Of a stretch of 64,000 bases of DNA, positions 53,574-62,658 are shown one piece after another. The stretch is from NCBI RefSeq assembly GCF_000382705.1, contig NZ_ARQE01000010.1, forward strand, positions 150,660 to 214,659, written 5' to 3'. Both the position numbers and the translations under genes were made by a program. The notes beneath the pieces were generated by a model. The model searched no databases. It was not told where the DNA came from and saw nothing but the letters and a program-made list of their open reading frames with translations. The DNA comes from Aureimonas ureilytica DSM 18598 = NBRC 106430. Its GTDB lineage: Bacteria > Pseudomonadota > Alphaproteobacteria > Rhizobiales > Rhizobiaceae. Every line of letters starts with the position of its first letter. Positions within the stretch are counted from its first letter, which is position 1.

Positions 53574-54740
53574 TCACGACCCCGTCTTGAGAAGGTGGAT
53601 GGTCCGGTCGGGGCGGTCGCGACGGAAGCGCCCCACGGCGGCCTCGTCGAGGCGCACGCCGAGGCCGGGCCCCGCCGGCACGCCGAGCGTGAACTCGGAA
53701 TAGTCGAGCGGCTCCTCGAGGATTTCCTCCGTGAGGAGAAGCGGGCCGAAGAGTTCGGTGCCCCATTCCATCCGCGCGAAGGTCGAGAACAGATGCGCCG
53801 AGGCCGTCGTGCCGATGCCGCCCTCGAGCATCGTGCCGCCATAGAGCCCGATCCCGGCGGCCTCGGCGACGGCTCCGACCTTCGCGGCGGCGTAGAGGCC
53901 GCCCGACTGCTCGATCTTGATGGCGAACACGTCGGCGGAGGCTGTGCAGGCGATCTGGAACGCGCTCTCGACGCCCTGAAGCGCCTCGTCCGCCATGATG
54001 GCCGTCGATGTCTGGCTGGCGAGCCGGCGGAGCCCGCCGAGGTTGCGCAAGGAGACCGGCTGCTCGATCAGATCGACGCCCGCGTCCCGCAGCAGGGGAA
54101 GCATCGCCGAGGCCGTCGCCTCCGACCAGGCCTGGTTGACGTCGACACGGATCGAGGCCCGCTCGCCCAGCGCGCGCTTGATCGCCGCGACATGGGCGAC
54201 GTTCGCCCTCGGCTCGCCCTTGCCGATCTTGAGCTTGAAGATGTTGTGCCGGCGCCGGGCGAGCATGTCCTCGGCCTCGTCGATGTCGCGGGCCGTATCG
54301 CCGCTGGCGAGCGTCCAGGCGACCGGCAGGCGGTCGTGGCGCCGCCCCCCGACCAGTTCCGAGATCGGCAAGCCGAGCCGCTTGCCCTGCGCGTCGAGCA
54401 GCGCCGTCTCGACCGCGCATTTCGCGAAATTGTTGCCCTGGACCGCGCTCGCGATCCTGTCCATGGCAACCCCGACCCGGGTCGGATCGCAGGTGGCCAG
54501 GATCGGCGCGATGTAGGTGTCGATCGCCAGCTTCATGCCCTCGGGGCTTTCAGGGCCGTAGGACAGGCCGCCGATCGTCGTCCCCTCGCCGACGCCGACG
54601 ACCCCGTCCGACGTGCGGATGCGGACGACCATCAGCGTCTGGCTGTTCATCACCGTCATGGCCAAGTGGTGCGGACGGATCGTCGGCACATCCAGGAGGA
54701 TGGTCTCGACTTCCTCGATCACGGGTGCTGACTGCTGCAC
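53574..54740 (-). CDS. catB: Muconate cycloisomerase
   Basis: This enolase-superfamily enzyme converts cis,cis-muconate to muconolactone. The 388 residues carry the catalytic lysine pair in NIFKLKIGKGEPRANV, metal ligands in VDVNQAWSE, LIEQPV and IMADEAL, and the late KIEQSGGL. I choose the GTG at 54740 because GGAGAG precedes it. An upstream ATG at 54815 would add 25 residues but overlaps the LysR operator. It is the first gene of the catBCA-benABCDE run. Confidence 0.93.
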   Translation of the reverse strand: MQQSAPVIEEVETILLDVPTIRPHHLAMTVMNSQTLMVVRIRTSDGVVGVGEGTTIGGLSYGPESPEGMKLAIDTYIAPILATCDPTRVGVAMDRIASAVQGNNFAKCAVETALLDAQGKRLGLPISELVGGRRHDRLPVAWTLASGDTARDIDEAEDMLARRRHNIFKLKIGKGEPRANVAHVAAIKRALGERASIRVDVNQAWSEATASAMLPLLRDAGVDLIEQPVSLRNLGGLRRLASQTSTAIMADEALQGVESAFQIACTASADVFAIKIEQSGGLYAAAKVGAVAEAAGIGLYGGTMLEGGIGTTASAHLFSTFARMEWGTELFGPLLLTEEILEEPLDYSEFTLGVPAGPGLGVRLDEAAVGRFRRDRPDRTIHLLKTGS

Positions 54741-54813
54741 GGTTGCTCTCCGGTTGATGCCTGACGCTAGCTGCGGGTCCGCTTGATGCACAGGATCGTT
54801 TGCGTCTAAATTC

Positions 54814-54828
54814 ATACCTTCCGGGTAT
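54814..54828. promoter_or_regulatory. Candidate BenM/CatM (LysR) box in the catB-catR divergent region
   Basis: ATAC-CTTCCGG-GTAT matches ATAC-N7-GTAT exactly and extends to CATACC-N5-GGTATG. It sits 17 bases before the regulator start and 74 before the catB GTG, the usual place for the LTTR recognition site. Binding is inferred. Confidence 0.7.
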
Positions 54829-54845
54829 GGAAACGGAGCGGTTTT

Positions 54846-55745
54846 TTGGAACTCAGGCATCTTCGCTACTTCACCACCGTCGCGGCGGAAGGGTCGTTCA
54901 GCCGGGCTGCGCTGAAGCTCAACATGGCGCAACCCCCGCTCAGCCGTCAGATCCAGCAGCTCGAGGAGGACCTCGGAACCCGGCTTCTCGACCGCGGCCG
55001 CCCCCTTACGCTGACACAGGCGGGTCGATACCTTTACGAGCAGGGTCTCCAGATTCTCCAGCGCGTGGACGAGGCGCAGGCCATGACGACGAGGATCGGC
55101 AAGGGCCTGATCCTCCAGTTCAACATCGGCTTCGTCGCCTCGACGCTCTACGACACGCTGCCCGAACTGATGCGTCGGTTTCGCGTCCTCGTCCCCGGCG
55201 TGGAGGTCAACCTCCTGGAGATGACGACACTCGAACAGGTCGCCGCCCTGAAGGACGGGCGGATCGACGTCGGCTTCGGCCGGTTGAGCTTCAACGACGA
55301 CATGATCACCCGCCGCGTCCTGCGCGAGGAACGCCTCTGGCTGGCGGTGCCGCTCGACCACCCGCTCGGTCGGCTGGACGTCGCCCCGAAGCTCGCTGAC
55401 ACCGCACCGGAAACGCTCGTCGTCTACCCGAAATATCCCCGGCCCTCCTACGCCGACCAGGTGCTCGCGTTCTATCGCGGGGCGGACATCCGGCCCTTCA
55501 GGGTCGTCGAGGCTCGGGAACTCCAGACAGCCCTCGGTCTCGTGGCGTCCGGCGGCGGCGTCTGCGTGGTTCCCGCGTCGGCGAGGCGGCTCGGACGCGC
55601 CGACCTCGCCTTCGTCGAACTCGACGAACCGGAGATGACCTCACCGATCATCCTCAGCCACAGGCGCAGCGACGAGTCGCGACTGCTCAAGCAGATGCTG
55701 CAACTCTCCGCGAAGCTGGACACGGCGGACGCAACGATCGCGTGA
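54846..55745 (+). CDS. LysR-family activator of benzoate/catechol degradation (CatM/BenM/CatR-like)
   Basis: The 299-residue LTTR begins MELRHLRYFTTVAAEGSFSRAALKLNMAQPPLSRQIQQLEEDLGTRLL, the form seen in CatM/BenM/CatR. The effector domain follows; such proteins respond to cis,cis-muconate and, in BenM, benzoate. The start is TTG at 54846 with GGAG nine bases ahead. It is divergent from catB, with a consensus box between. Confidence 0.9.
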   Translation: MELRHLRYFTTVAAEGSFSRAALKLNMAQPPLSRQIQQLEEDLGTRLLDRGRPLTLTQAGRYLYEQGLQILQRVDEAQAMTTRIGKGLILQFNIGFVASTLYDTLPELMRRFRVLVPGVEVNLLEMTTLEQVAALKDGRIDVGFGRLSFNDDMITRRVLREERLWLAVPLDHPLGRLDVAPKLADTAPETLVVYPKYPRPSYADQVLAFYRGADIRPFRVVEARELQTALGLVASGGGVCVVPASARRLGRADLAFVELDEPEMTSPIILSHRRSDESRLLKQMLQLSAKLDTADATIA

Positions 55746-55773
55746 CCCACGCGGCGCCGCCCCGCGAGGGACC

Positions 55774-55808
55774 GGAGCCCCGCGCCGGTCTGCCCGGCGC
55801 GGGGCTCC
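55774..55808. terminator. Bidirectional terminator hairpin
   Basis: GGAGCCCCGCGCCGG (55774-55788) and CCGGCGCGGGGCTCC (55794-55808) make a perfect 15-bp stem with a 5-base loop. It lies between the convergent ends of the LysR gene and the GMC dehydrogenase gene, where a terminator for both is expected. No T-tract follows on either side. Confidence 0.7.
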
Positions 55809-55837
55809 GCCCGCGGATGGTGTGGCCGTCGCCGGGC

Positions 55838-57565
55838 TCAACCGATCAGGATGTCGGCCATGCGTTCCCCGATGACGACGGTCGGGGCCATGGTGTTTCC
55901 CGTCGACACGCGCGGCATCACCGAGGCATCGGCGATGGAGAGGTTCTCGATACCGTGGACGGACAGGCGGCCGTCGACGACGGACATCCCGTCGCGACCC
56001 ATCTTGCAGGTACAGCTCTCGTGGAAATAGGTGCCGGCCGCGTTCCGCGCGAAATTCCTGAGCTCCTCGCCCTTGATCGCGTTCGGCATGATCTCGCGCT
56101 TGACGAACTCCGCCATGGCGGGGGCGTTGCCGATCTCGCGGCAGAGTTCGATGCACCGGGTCAAGGCGACGAGATCGGCCTCCTCCTTCAGGAACCCGCC
56201 GTCGATCGACACCGGGTCGGACGGGTTCGGCCCCCGCAGTCGGACCTCTCCGGTCGAGCGCGGCCGCACGATGCCCGGCGCGATCGTCCAGGACCCGGGG
56301 GGAACGGTGTAGGCGCTGCCGTGGACGTTCGTGACGTAGGGCACCTCGATCTGGAACGGCTGCAGGTCGGGGGTGTCGAGCGCCGGATCGGACTTCCAGA
56401 AGAAGGTCGCCTCGGCGGCGGAGTTTCGCGGCGGAAGGGGCGTCGGGTACTCCCACACGCATCCGGCGGCCAGGATGTGGTCCTGGAAGTTCTGCCCGAC
56501 GCCGGGCAGGTCGTGGCGCACGTCGACCCCGACCTCGCGCAGGTGCGCGGCGGGGCCGATCCCCGACTGCATCAGGATCTTCGGGGTGTTGATCGCGCCC
56601 GCGCAGAGGACGACGCGGCGGCCTGCGCCGACGGTGACGATCTCGCCGTTCCTCTCGAAGGTCACGCCCTTGACCTTGGTCCCGTCCATCTCGATGCGGT
56701 GGACGATGGCGCCCGTCAGGAGGGTGATGTTCGGCCGCTTCAGCGTGTCCCAAAGGTAGTCGGCCGCAATGCTCCGGCGCACGCCGTCGCGGATGCGCAC
56801 GTTCGCGAGCGCCGCGCCGCCGCCGCCTTCCATCATCGAGCCGTTCATGTCCTCGAAGGTCGGGATGCCGACCCCCGCGCAGGCCGCCAGGAAGGCGGGC
56901 GCGACGGGGTTCGGGTCACGGACGGGCGTGACGTAGAGCCGGCCGCCCCTGCCCCGCCGCGCCTCGTCGGCAACGCCCTGCCAGTCCTCGATGCGCTTGT
57001 AGATCTCAAGGACGTTGGCGTAGCTCCAGGCGTCGTCGCCCGTTTCCGAGGCCCAGAACTCGAAGTCGTTCCGGTGTCCCCGGGCCCAGATCATGACGTT
57101 GACGGACGAGCCGCCGCCGACGACCTTGCCCATGGGAAGGATCAGCGACCGGCCGTTGACCGCCGGCGAGGGTTCGGCCGCGTAGTTCCAGTCCCGCTCC
57201 GATCCGATATTGGTCGGCCAGAGCAGAGGGTTGAGCACGGCCTCGAGCTGGTCGGTGCCACCCGCCTCCAGCACGAGAACCGTGGCGTCGGTCTCGGCCG
57301 CGAGGCGACCGGCGACGACGGAGCCCCCGGACCCGGAGCCCACCACGACGTAGTCGTAGGAGGCGGCCAGGCTGCGTGCGTTGTAGCGCTGGGTGACGGC
57401 GGCGTCGCCCAGGTCCTGCGCGAAGGATTGCGCCGCCGACAGGGTCGCGCCCGCGGCCAACGCCATCTTGATGAAGGTCCGGCGGTCCATCTTGCCGTGG
57501 ACCAGTCCGGCCTGGAGCGCGAGCAGGCGATCGCCGTCCTCGAGTGCCCCCGAAGTCAAATGCAT
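55838..57565 (-). CDS. Tat-exported GMC-family alcohol dehydrogenase
   Basis: The 575-residue flavoenzyme has a late twin-arginine signal (KMDRRTFIKMALAAG, residues about 25-40), the FAD loop YVVVGSGSGGSVVAGRL, the GMC segment GKVVGGGSSVNVMIWARGH, and the C-terminal HESCTCKMGRDGMSVVDGRLSVHGIENLSIADASVMP. GGGAGG precedes the ATG at 57565. It is 59 bases after the aldehyde dehydrogenase; together they could turn an aryl alcohol into an aryl acid that enters the ben pathway. Substrate is inferred. Confidence 0.88.
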   Translation of the reverse strand: MHLTSGALEDGDRLLALQAGLVHGKMDRRTFIKMALAAGATLSAAQSFAQDLGDAAVTQRYNARSLAASYDYVVVGSGSGGSVVAGRLAAETDATVLVLEAGGTDQLEAVLNPLLWPTNIGSERDWNYAAEPSPAVNGRSLILPMGKVVGGGSSVNVMIWARGHRNDFEFWASETGDDAWSYANVLEIYKRIEDWQGVADEARRGRGGRLYVTPVRDPNPVAPAFLAACAGVGIPTFEDMNGSMMEGGGGAALANVRIRDGVRRSIAADYLWDTLKRPNITLLTGAIVHRIEMDGTKVKGVTFERNGEIVTVGAGRRVVLCAGAINTPKILMQSGIGPAAHLREVGVDVRHDLPGVGQNFQDHILAAGCVWEYPTPLPPRNSAAEATFFWKSDPALDTPDLQPFQIEVPYVTNVHGSAYTVPPGSWTIAPGIVRPRSTGEVRLRGPNPSDPVSIDGGFLKEEADLVALTRCIELCREIGNAPAMAEFVKREIMPNAIKGEELRNFARNAAGTYFHESCTCKMGRDGMSVVDGRLSVHGIENLSIADASVMPRVSTGNTMAPTVVIGERMADILIG

Positions 57566-57624
57566 GGATTTTCCTCCCGATTGTGTCGTCGCGCCGGGTC
57601 TCCTCCCCCGGCGCGACCATGCCT

Positions 57625-59121
57625 TCAGAACGGCAGCGCGTGCCGCTCCCGCTGGACCGAGATCCAGCGCTGGACCGTGAAGGCCTCGACGGCGCCCTTC
57701 GGCCCCCATCTCCCGCCCCCACCCGAGGCGCCCAGCCCCGAGAACGGGCAGTGCGGCTCGTCGTGGACGGTCGAGTCGTTCACGTGGACCATCCCGGCGT
57801 GCAGGCGTTCGGCGAGCATCTCGCCCCGCAGCGCGTCGGACGTGACGACCGAGGCGGTGAGCCCGTAGACCGTGTCGTTCGCCATGGCGACCGCCTCGGC
57901 ATCCGTGTCGAACGGCGTGACCGTGGTGACGGGGCCGAAGATCTCCTCACGCCAGACCTTCGTGCCGGGACCGACATCCGTGAGGACGGTGGCGGCATAG
58001 AAGGGGCCGTCCGCCCGCCCCCCGCAACGAACGCGCGCCCCTTCCGCGACGGCCTCGTCGACGAGGCGCTCGATGCGCCGCAACTGCCGCTCGTTGATGA
58101 TCGGACCGATGACGCAGGTCTGCTCGTCCGGTGACGTGGGGACGAAATTCGACGTCTTGGCGACCAGCTTCTCTGTGAAACGATCGTAGAGCGAGCGGTG
58201 GACGAGGACCTTGTCGCAGGACATGCAGATCTGTCCCTGATGGAGGAACGAGCCGAAGAAGGCGAGGTCGACGGCACGGTCGAGGTCCGCGTCCTCGAGG
58301 ACCAGCATCGGGTTCTTGCCGCCCAACTCGAGGACGATCGGCTTGAAGCGTTCGGCGCACGCCGTGGCGAGGCTGCGGCCCACGGCCGTCGAGCCCGTGA
58401 AGCAGAGGACCTTGACCCTGTCGTCCTCCACGAAGCGCCCACCGACCATCGGGGCGCCCTCGCGGGCGGTCGTCACGACGTTGAAGACGCCGTCCGGGAA
58501 GCCGGCGTCCGACAGCAGCTCGGCCAGCATGAGGCCGCCGGTGATCGGGCTGTCCTCGGACGGTTTCAGCACGATCGTGTTGCCGAGCGCCAGGGCGTAG
58601 GCGAAGCCGCGCAGCGACAGGTAGAGAGGGAAGTTCCAGGGGCTGACCACCCCGACGACGCCCACCGGCGCCCGCACCGTCCGGTTGACCTTGCCGGGAA
58701 CCTGGCTGGGATAGGTCTCGCCGATCTCGCGCGTGGGAAGGCCTGCCGCCTCCCAGAGGAGGAGCGGCACGAGCGAGGCCTCGAACGCCGCCTTGCCGAG
58801 GCCGGACCCCGTCTCGGCGACGAGCGCGGAGACGAACTCGTCCCGGCGCTCCTCGAAGAGGGAAGCGGCCTTGTGGAAGAGGGCGGCCCGCGCCGCCGGC
58901 GGGAGCGAAGCCCAAGAGGGCTGTGCCGCCGCCGCCGCCGCGATGGCCGCGTCGACATCGCTTTCCGTCGCGTCGGGCACCGTCGCCACCGCACGACCGG
59001 TCGTCGGGTTCAGCGCCTCGAAGACCGCCCCGCCGGCCGAGCCGACCCATTCGCCGCCACGCAACATCGCACGGTACGGAACGTCCGTCCCGGATGTCTG
59101 AATCCTTGCCACGTCCAGCAT
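57625..59121 (-). CDS. Aldehyde dehydrogenase, benzaldehyde/vanillin-type
   Basis: The 498-residue NAD(P) enzyme has VVSPWNFPLYLSLRGFAYALALGNT, the glutamate in LELGGKNPM, the catalytic cysteine in HQGQICMSCDKV and EEIFGPVTTVTPF. The pattern is closest to benzaldehyde, salicylaldehyde or vanillin dehydrogenases. It is the first gene after the AraC regulator and precedes the alcohol dehydrogenase, suggesting alcohol to aldehyde to acid. Confidence 0.9.
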   Translation of the reverse strand: MLDVARIQTSGTDVPYRAMLRGGEWVGSAGGAVFEALNPTTGRAVATVPDATESDVDAAIAAAAAAQPSWASLPPAARAALFHKAASLFEERRDEFVSALVAETGSGLGKAAFEASLVPLLLWEAAGLPTREIGETYPSQVPGKVNRTVRAPVGVVGVVSPWNFPLYLSLRGFAYALALGNTIVLKPSEDSPITGGLMLAELLSDAGFPDGVFNVVTTAREGAPMVGGRFVEDDRVKVLCFTGSTAVGRSLATACAERFKPIVLELGGKNPMLVLEDADLDRAVDLAFFGSFLHQGQICMSCDKVLVHRSLYDRFTEKLVAKTSNFVPTSPDEQTCVIGPIINERQLRRIERLVDEAVAEGARVRCGGRADGPFYAATVLTDVGPGTKVWREEIFGPVTTVTPFDTDAEAVAMANDTVYGLTASVVTSDALRGEMLAERLHAGMVHVNDSTVHDEPHCPFSGLGASGGGGRWGPKGAVEAFTVQRWISVQRERHALPF

Positions 59122-59206
59122 CTCACCCTCCCTGGAGAACGGGTGAGACCGTCGGACGAGAAGCGGCTCGCGTCCATCGACAGGAATCGCATCTTCTGGA
59201 ACACGG

Positions 59207-60160
59207 TCACCAAACGGGATTGCCGGGCTTGTGCCGCCGGCTTTTCCGGTACTCCAGCGGGCTCTCGCCCGTCATCTTGCGGAAGGTGCGGCTGAAGTGG
59301 CTCGCGTCGGAAAAGCCCAGACGGAACGCGAGGGTCTCGGTGCGCTCGTCGCTTTCCCTGAGGCTCTTCTTGGCCTCGGCCACGCGGTAGTCGTTGGCGA
59401 GGCGGGCGGGCGTCGTTCCGAACTGCCGTTGAAAGTTCCGGTGCAGGGACGACACCGACATGCAGGCGACCCGGGCCAGTTCGTCGACGGAGACGTGACG
59501 GTGGAGGCTCTCGCGGATCAGGCGGATGGCCGCGTGGATGCCGTTGTCCGGCGCGTTGGCCACGACCAGGAGGAGGTCGTGCGCCCGTGCCTGCAACAAG
59601 CCCAGCAGGGTGTCCTCGATGCGTGCGTCGATGCGGTGATCCATGAAGACGTCGCGCTCCATCCGGAACAGACGCATCAAGGCGGGGAGGTCCAGGCTCC
59701 TCGCCTCGGGCCCGCGCAGCACGGCGAACGCGGACCAATTGATGCCGAACGTCCCGTCGCGCCCGCGTCCCTCCGCCCGTTCGTTCAACCGGCCGAGGAT
59801 GCTCTCGAAGCGGCTGGCCTCGATCTCGACGCAGTCGCACTCGACGGGCTGGAGGAAACTGGCGGAATCGAGATCGACGTCGATCTCCAGCCCGGCGGGA
59901 ACGAAGACGGCGTCACCCGGGCGAACCTCGAACGGATTCGCCCCTCCGATCCGCATCACCTTCGTCCCCGACCGCAACTCGCACAGGATCGGGTTCGAGA
60001 ACCTGAACTGAACGCGAGCGGGCGTGTTGGTGATGTAAGTCGCCGCCTCGGAGTGCGCGGCGTAGTGCGCGCAGCGGTATTCGACCAGCTTCTCGACAAC
60101 GTTCGGTCGCGAATGCTGGACCGGACAAGCCAATCCACCAGGGTCAGACCTGTATTCCAT
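59207..60160 (-). CDS. AraC-family transcriptional regulator
   Basis: The 317-residue activator has an N-terminal cupin-like sensing domain (GDAVFVPAGLEIDVDLDS) and two C-terminal helix-turn-helices (VSVDELARVACMSVSSLHRNFQRQFGTTPARLANDYRVAEAKKSL and FRLGFSDASHFSRTFRKMTGESPLEYRK). It is 85 bases upstream of the aldehyde dehydrogenase on the same strand and probably controls it. AAGGAA precedes the ATG. Confidence 0.92.
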   Translation of the reverse strand: MEYRSDPGGLACPVQHSRPNVVEKLVEYRCAHYAAHSEAATYITNTPARVQFRFSNPILCELRSGTKVMRIGGANPFEVRPGDAVFVPAGLEIDVDLDSASFLQPVECDCVEIEASRFESILGRLNERAEGRGRDGTFGINWSAFAVLRGPEARSLDLPALMRLFRMERDVFMDHRIDARIEDTLLGLLQARAHDLLLVVANAPDNGIHAAIRLIRESLHRHVSVDELARVACMSVSSLHRNFQRQFGTTPARLANDYRVAEAKKSLRESDERTETLAFRLGFSDASHFSRTFRKMTGESPLEYRKSRRHKPGNPVW

Positions 60161-60380
60161 TTCCTTTTCCTCCCGCGCGGATCGTGCTTGAGCGCCCCGC
60201 TTGGATCAATCCTAAAATGACGCTCCGGCATGCGTGTCGGGTGAGCGACGGCATGCTGGGGATCGGGCCGAAGCCGCAATCGCGCAGGCCCGCACGGCCC
60301 GTCCATGGGCCGCGTGCTTCCAGCTGCGCTTCCCAAGGTTGGAGCACCCTCCGCGAGAGGATGTCCCCATCCGGCCCTCG

Positions 60381-61763
60381 TCACACCATTGCGGCCGTTG
60401 CCGCGCCCGGCGTTCCGAGGACCGTGGCAAGCCGTCGGAGAGCGTCCGCCAGCCTTTCCCGGCTGCCGATCGCGCCGAGCGCGACGCGGACGGCTTCGGG
60501 CGCCTTGTCCCCGGTGGAGAAATCGGCGGCCGGGCTGACGGCGAGGCCTTGGGCACGGGCGGTTTCGAAGACGACGGACGCCTGCTGCCGTGTTCCCAGT
60601 TCCAGCCAGGCATGGAAGGCGTCCGGGTTCAGGCGCGCGCCGCCCGGCAGGACGGCCGCAGCGATCTCGTGGCGAGCCCGCACCTCGGCGCGCACGCCAC
60701 CGACGATCTCCTCCGCCACGCCGCTGCGGACCCATTCGGACGCCAGGCTCGTCATCAGGGGGGCCGCCATGAGCGTCAGGCTCCGCAAGCTGGCGGCAAC
60801 GCGGTTCAACGCCTCCGCCGACGGGGCCGCGATGAAGGCCGTCCGCAGGAAGGGCGAGATGCATTTGGCGAGCGTCGCCACATGGAACGTCGCCTCGGGA
60901 GCGATCGCGAGGAACGAGGCCGGGGCCTTGTCGGCGAGAAGCGGCGCGTAGGGGTCGTCCTCGATGATCGCGAGGTTCAGGCGACGCGCCACGGCGGCGA
61001 TGTCGTGCCGCCGGGTTTCGGGCACGACACGCGTCGTCGGGTTGTGAAGCGTCGGGTTGAGGTAGACGAGACGAGCGTGCGTCTCTTTAGCCATCGCCTC
61101 CAGCATGTCCGGCCGCATTCCCTCCGCATCCGCGCCCACGCTCACCAATCTCAGCCTGAGCGTGCGCGCGAGCCCGATGAACCCCGGATAGGTCAACGTG
61201 TCCACCAGGACGGCATCCCCTTCGCGCGCAGTCGAGAGCAGCACGGCGGTCAGGAGTGCCTGCGCCCCGGCACCGACCCCCACGCGGTCGAGCGGCAGCC
61301 GGCGGCCGGCGCTCCCTTCCAGCCACGACACGCCAGCCCCCCGTTCCGCGGGGGAGCCGGGACCTGGATGGTAGGACAGGAGGGCCTCGGCGCTCGACCG
61401 CTTCAAAAGCCCGTCGATCCCGCCGCGGATGAGGCCGGGGAGGTTCAGACCAAGCGGGGACGGCGGGATGTTCATGCCGAGGTCGAGGATGGGTTCCTCC
61501 GGGCCTCGGGCCGTCACGAAGCTGCCGCGCCCCGCCGCCGCGTCGATCAGGTTGCGGCGACGCGCCTCGGAAAAGGCGCGCGTGACCGTGGTCAGGTCGA
61601 CCCCGAGGCGTTCCGCGAGGGCCCGTTGGGCAGGAAGGCGGTCGCCGGGATGCAGGGCACCGTCGGCATGGTCCTGCGCGAGGGCCTCGACGATGCGCAG
61701 GTAGATCGGGCCGGAGCGTCCGGCGATGTCCGGGACCCATGTGGCCGTCGTCGTATCACTCAT
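60381..61763 (-). CDS. MocR-type regulator (GntR HTH fused to aminotransferase domain)
   Basis: From the ATG at 61763 the 460 residues have a GntR winged helix (GDRLPAQRALAERLGVDLTTVTRAFSEARRRNLI, about 40-80) and a class I aminotransferase-like domain. The PLP-binding lysine is in VATLAKCISPFLRTAF, and the NPTLHNPTTRV and IIEDDPYAPLL segments are intact. Targets are often a neighbouring transporter or PLP-related gene; none is obvious here, and the divergent gene is a DUF983 protein. The 60161-60380 gap shows nothing clear. Confidence 0.92.
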   Translation of the reverse strand: MSDTTTATWVPDIAGRSGPIYLRIVEALAQDHADGALHPGDRLPAQRALAERLGVDLTTVTRAFSEARRRNLIDAAAGRGSFVTARGPEEPILDLGMNIPPSPLGLNLPGLIRGGIDGLLKRSSAEALLSYHPGPGSPAERGAGVSWLEGSAGRRLPLDRVGVGAGAQALLTAVLLSTAREGDAVLVDTLTYPGFIGLARTLRLRLVSVGADAEGMRPDMLEAMAKETHARLVYLNPTLHNPTTRVVPETRRHDIAAVARRLNLAIIEDDPYAPLLADKAPASFLAIAPEATFHVATLAKCISPFLRTAFIAAPSAEALNRVAASLRSLTLMAAPLMTSLASEWVRSGVAEEIVGGVRAEVRARHEIAAAVLPGGARLNPDAFHAWLELGTRQQASVVFETARAQGLAVSPAADFSTGDKAPEAVRVALGAIGSRERLADALRRLATVLGTPGAATAAMV

Positions 61764-61897
61764 GGATTTCCCTTGTGCGACCCATACAATTCCTTCAAAT
61801 GCATGCATACATCAGCTTCACTAGCTTGCAAGCGGCGCGCGCGAGACCGCATGGGGCCGCCGCCTGCGGGCCTCCCGCCGAAACCAGGAACACCGCC

Positions 61898-62293
61898 ATG
61901 AGCCAAGACCGAACCTATCCGCGACTGGAGCCCTGGAAGGTCGGCGTGAAGGGTCGCTGCCCGCGCTGCGGCAAGGGACACCTGTTCAGCGGGTTCCTGG
62001 CCATGCGCGAGGGCTGCGAGGTGTGCGGGCTGGACTACTCCTACGCCGACCCCGCCGACGGTCCGGCCTTCTTCGTCGTCTGCTTCGCCTGCCTCCCGGC
62101 CGTCCTGTTCACGGTGTGGCTGGAAGTCGCCTTCGAGCCGTCGTTCTGGGTCCACATCTTCGTCTCCCTGCCCGTGATCTTGCTGACCTGCATCCTGCCG
62201 CTCAGACCCCTCAAGGGCTGGCTGGTGGCGAGCCAGTTCTACCACAAGGCCGAGGAGGGCCGGTTGGTGATGCGCGGCGACCCGCGCGACTGA
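61898..62293 (+). CDS. DUF983 family membrane protein
   Basis: The 131-residue protein has two CxxC pairs, RCPRCGKGHLF and CEVCGLDYSYADPADGPAFFV, that form a zinc-ribbon-like head, followed by two TM segments (about 60-82 and 86-106). This is the standard DUF983 arrangement of alphaproteobacteria; its function is unknown. AGGAA precedes the ATG at 61898. It is divergent from the MocR gene. Confidence 0.9.
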   Translation: MSQDRTYPRLEPWKVGVKGRCPRCGKGHLFSGFLAMREGCEVCGLDYSYADPADGPAFFVVCFACLPAVLFTVWLEVAFEPSFWVHIFVSLPVILLTCILPLRPLKGWLVASQFYHKAEEGRLVMRGDPRD

Positions 62294-62658
62294 CGGGCAA
62301 CAGGGACGAAGCTCGCATCGGCGCCTCGAGCGGAAGAACCGCTTCCGCCAAGCCGTAGACAGCCGCCCCGACCGCGGCACGATCCAATGGCGGTGGAACA
62401 CGGTGCTGCGTCAAGCGCGGCCCGACGACCGAGGACCCCGAGGCTTGCACGCCCGACCCGGGCCGGACCGCCCGCAGGTCCCGGCGTCCCTGCCATGCAC
62501 CATACCGATCCAGAGCAGCTTATTATCTAGTTTTTTTGTATATTTAGAAGATCGTTCCTCGCAGGGCGTCCTCCACCCGCATAGGTTTATCGGCGACGGT
62601 CACGGCAGCCGCCCGGCCGTCCCAGCGGTACAACCTCTGATCCCATCGAAGGACGATC
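62294..62658. other. Gene-free region before the truncated rhodanese
   Basis: These 365 bases hold no supported gene. A marked AT-rich island (62519-62551, including a run of seven T) is probably the promoter of the rhodanese gene. AAGGA lies just before its start codon. Confidence 0.4.
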
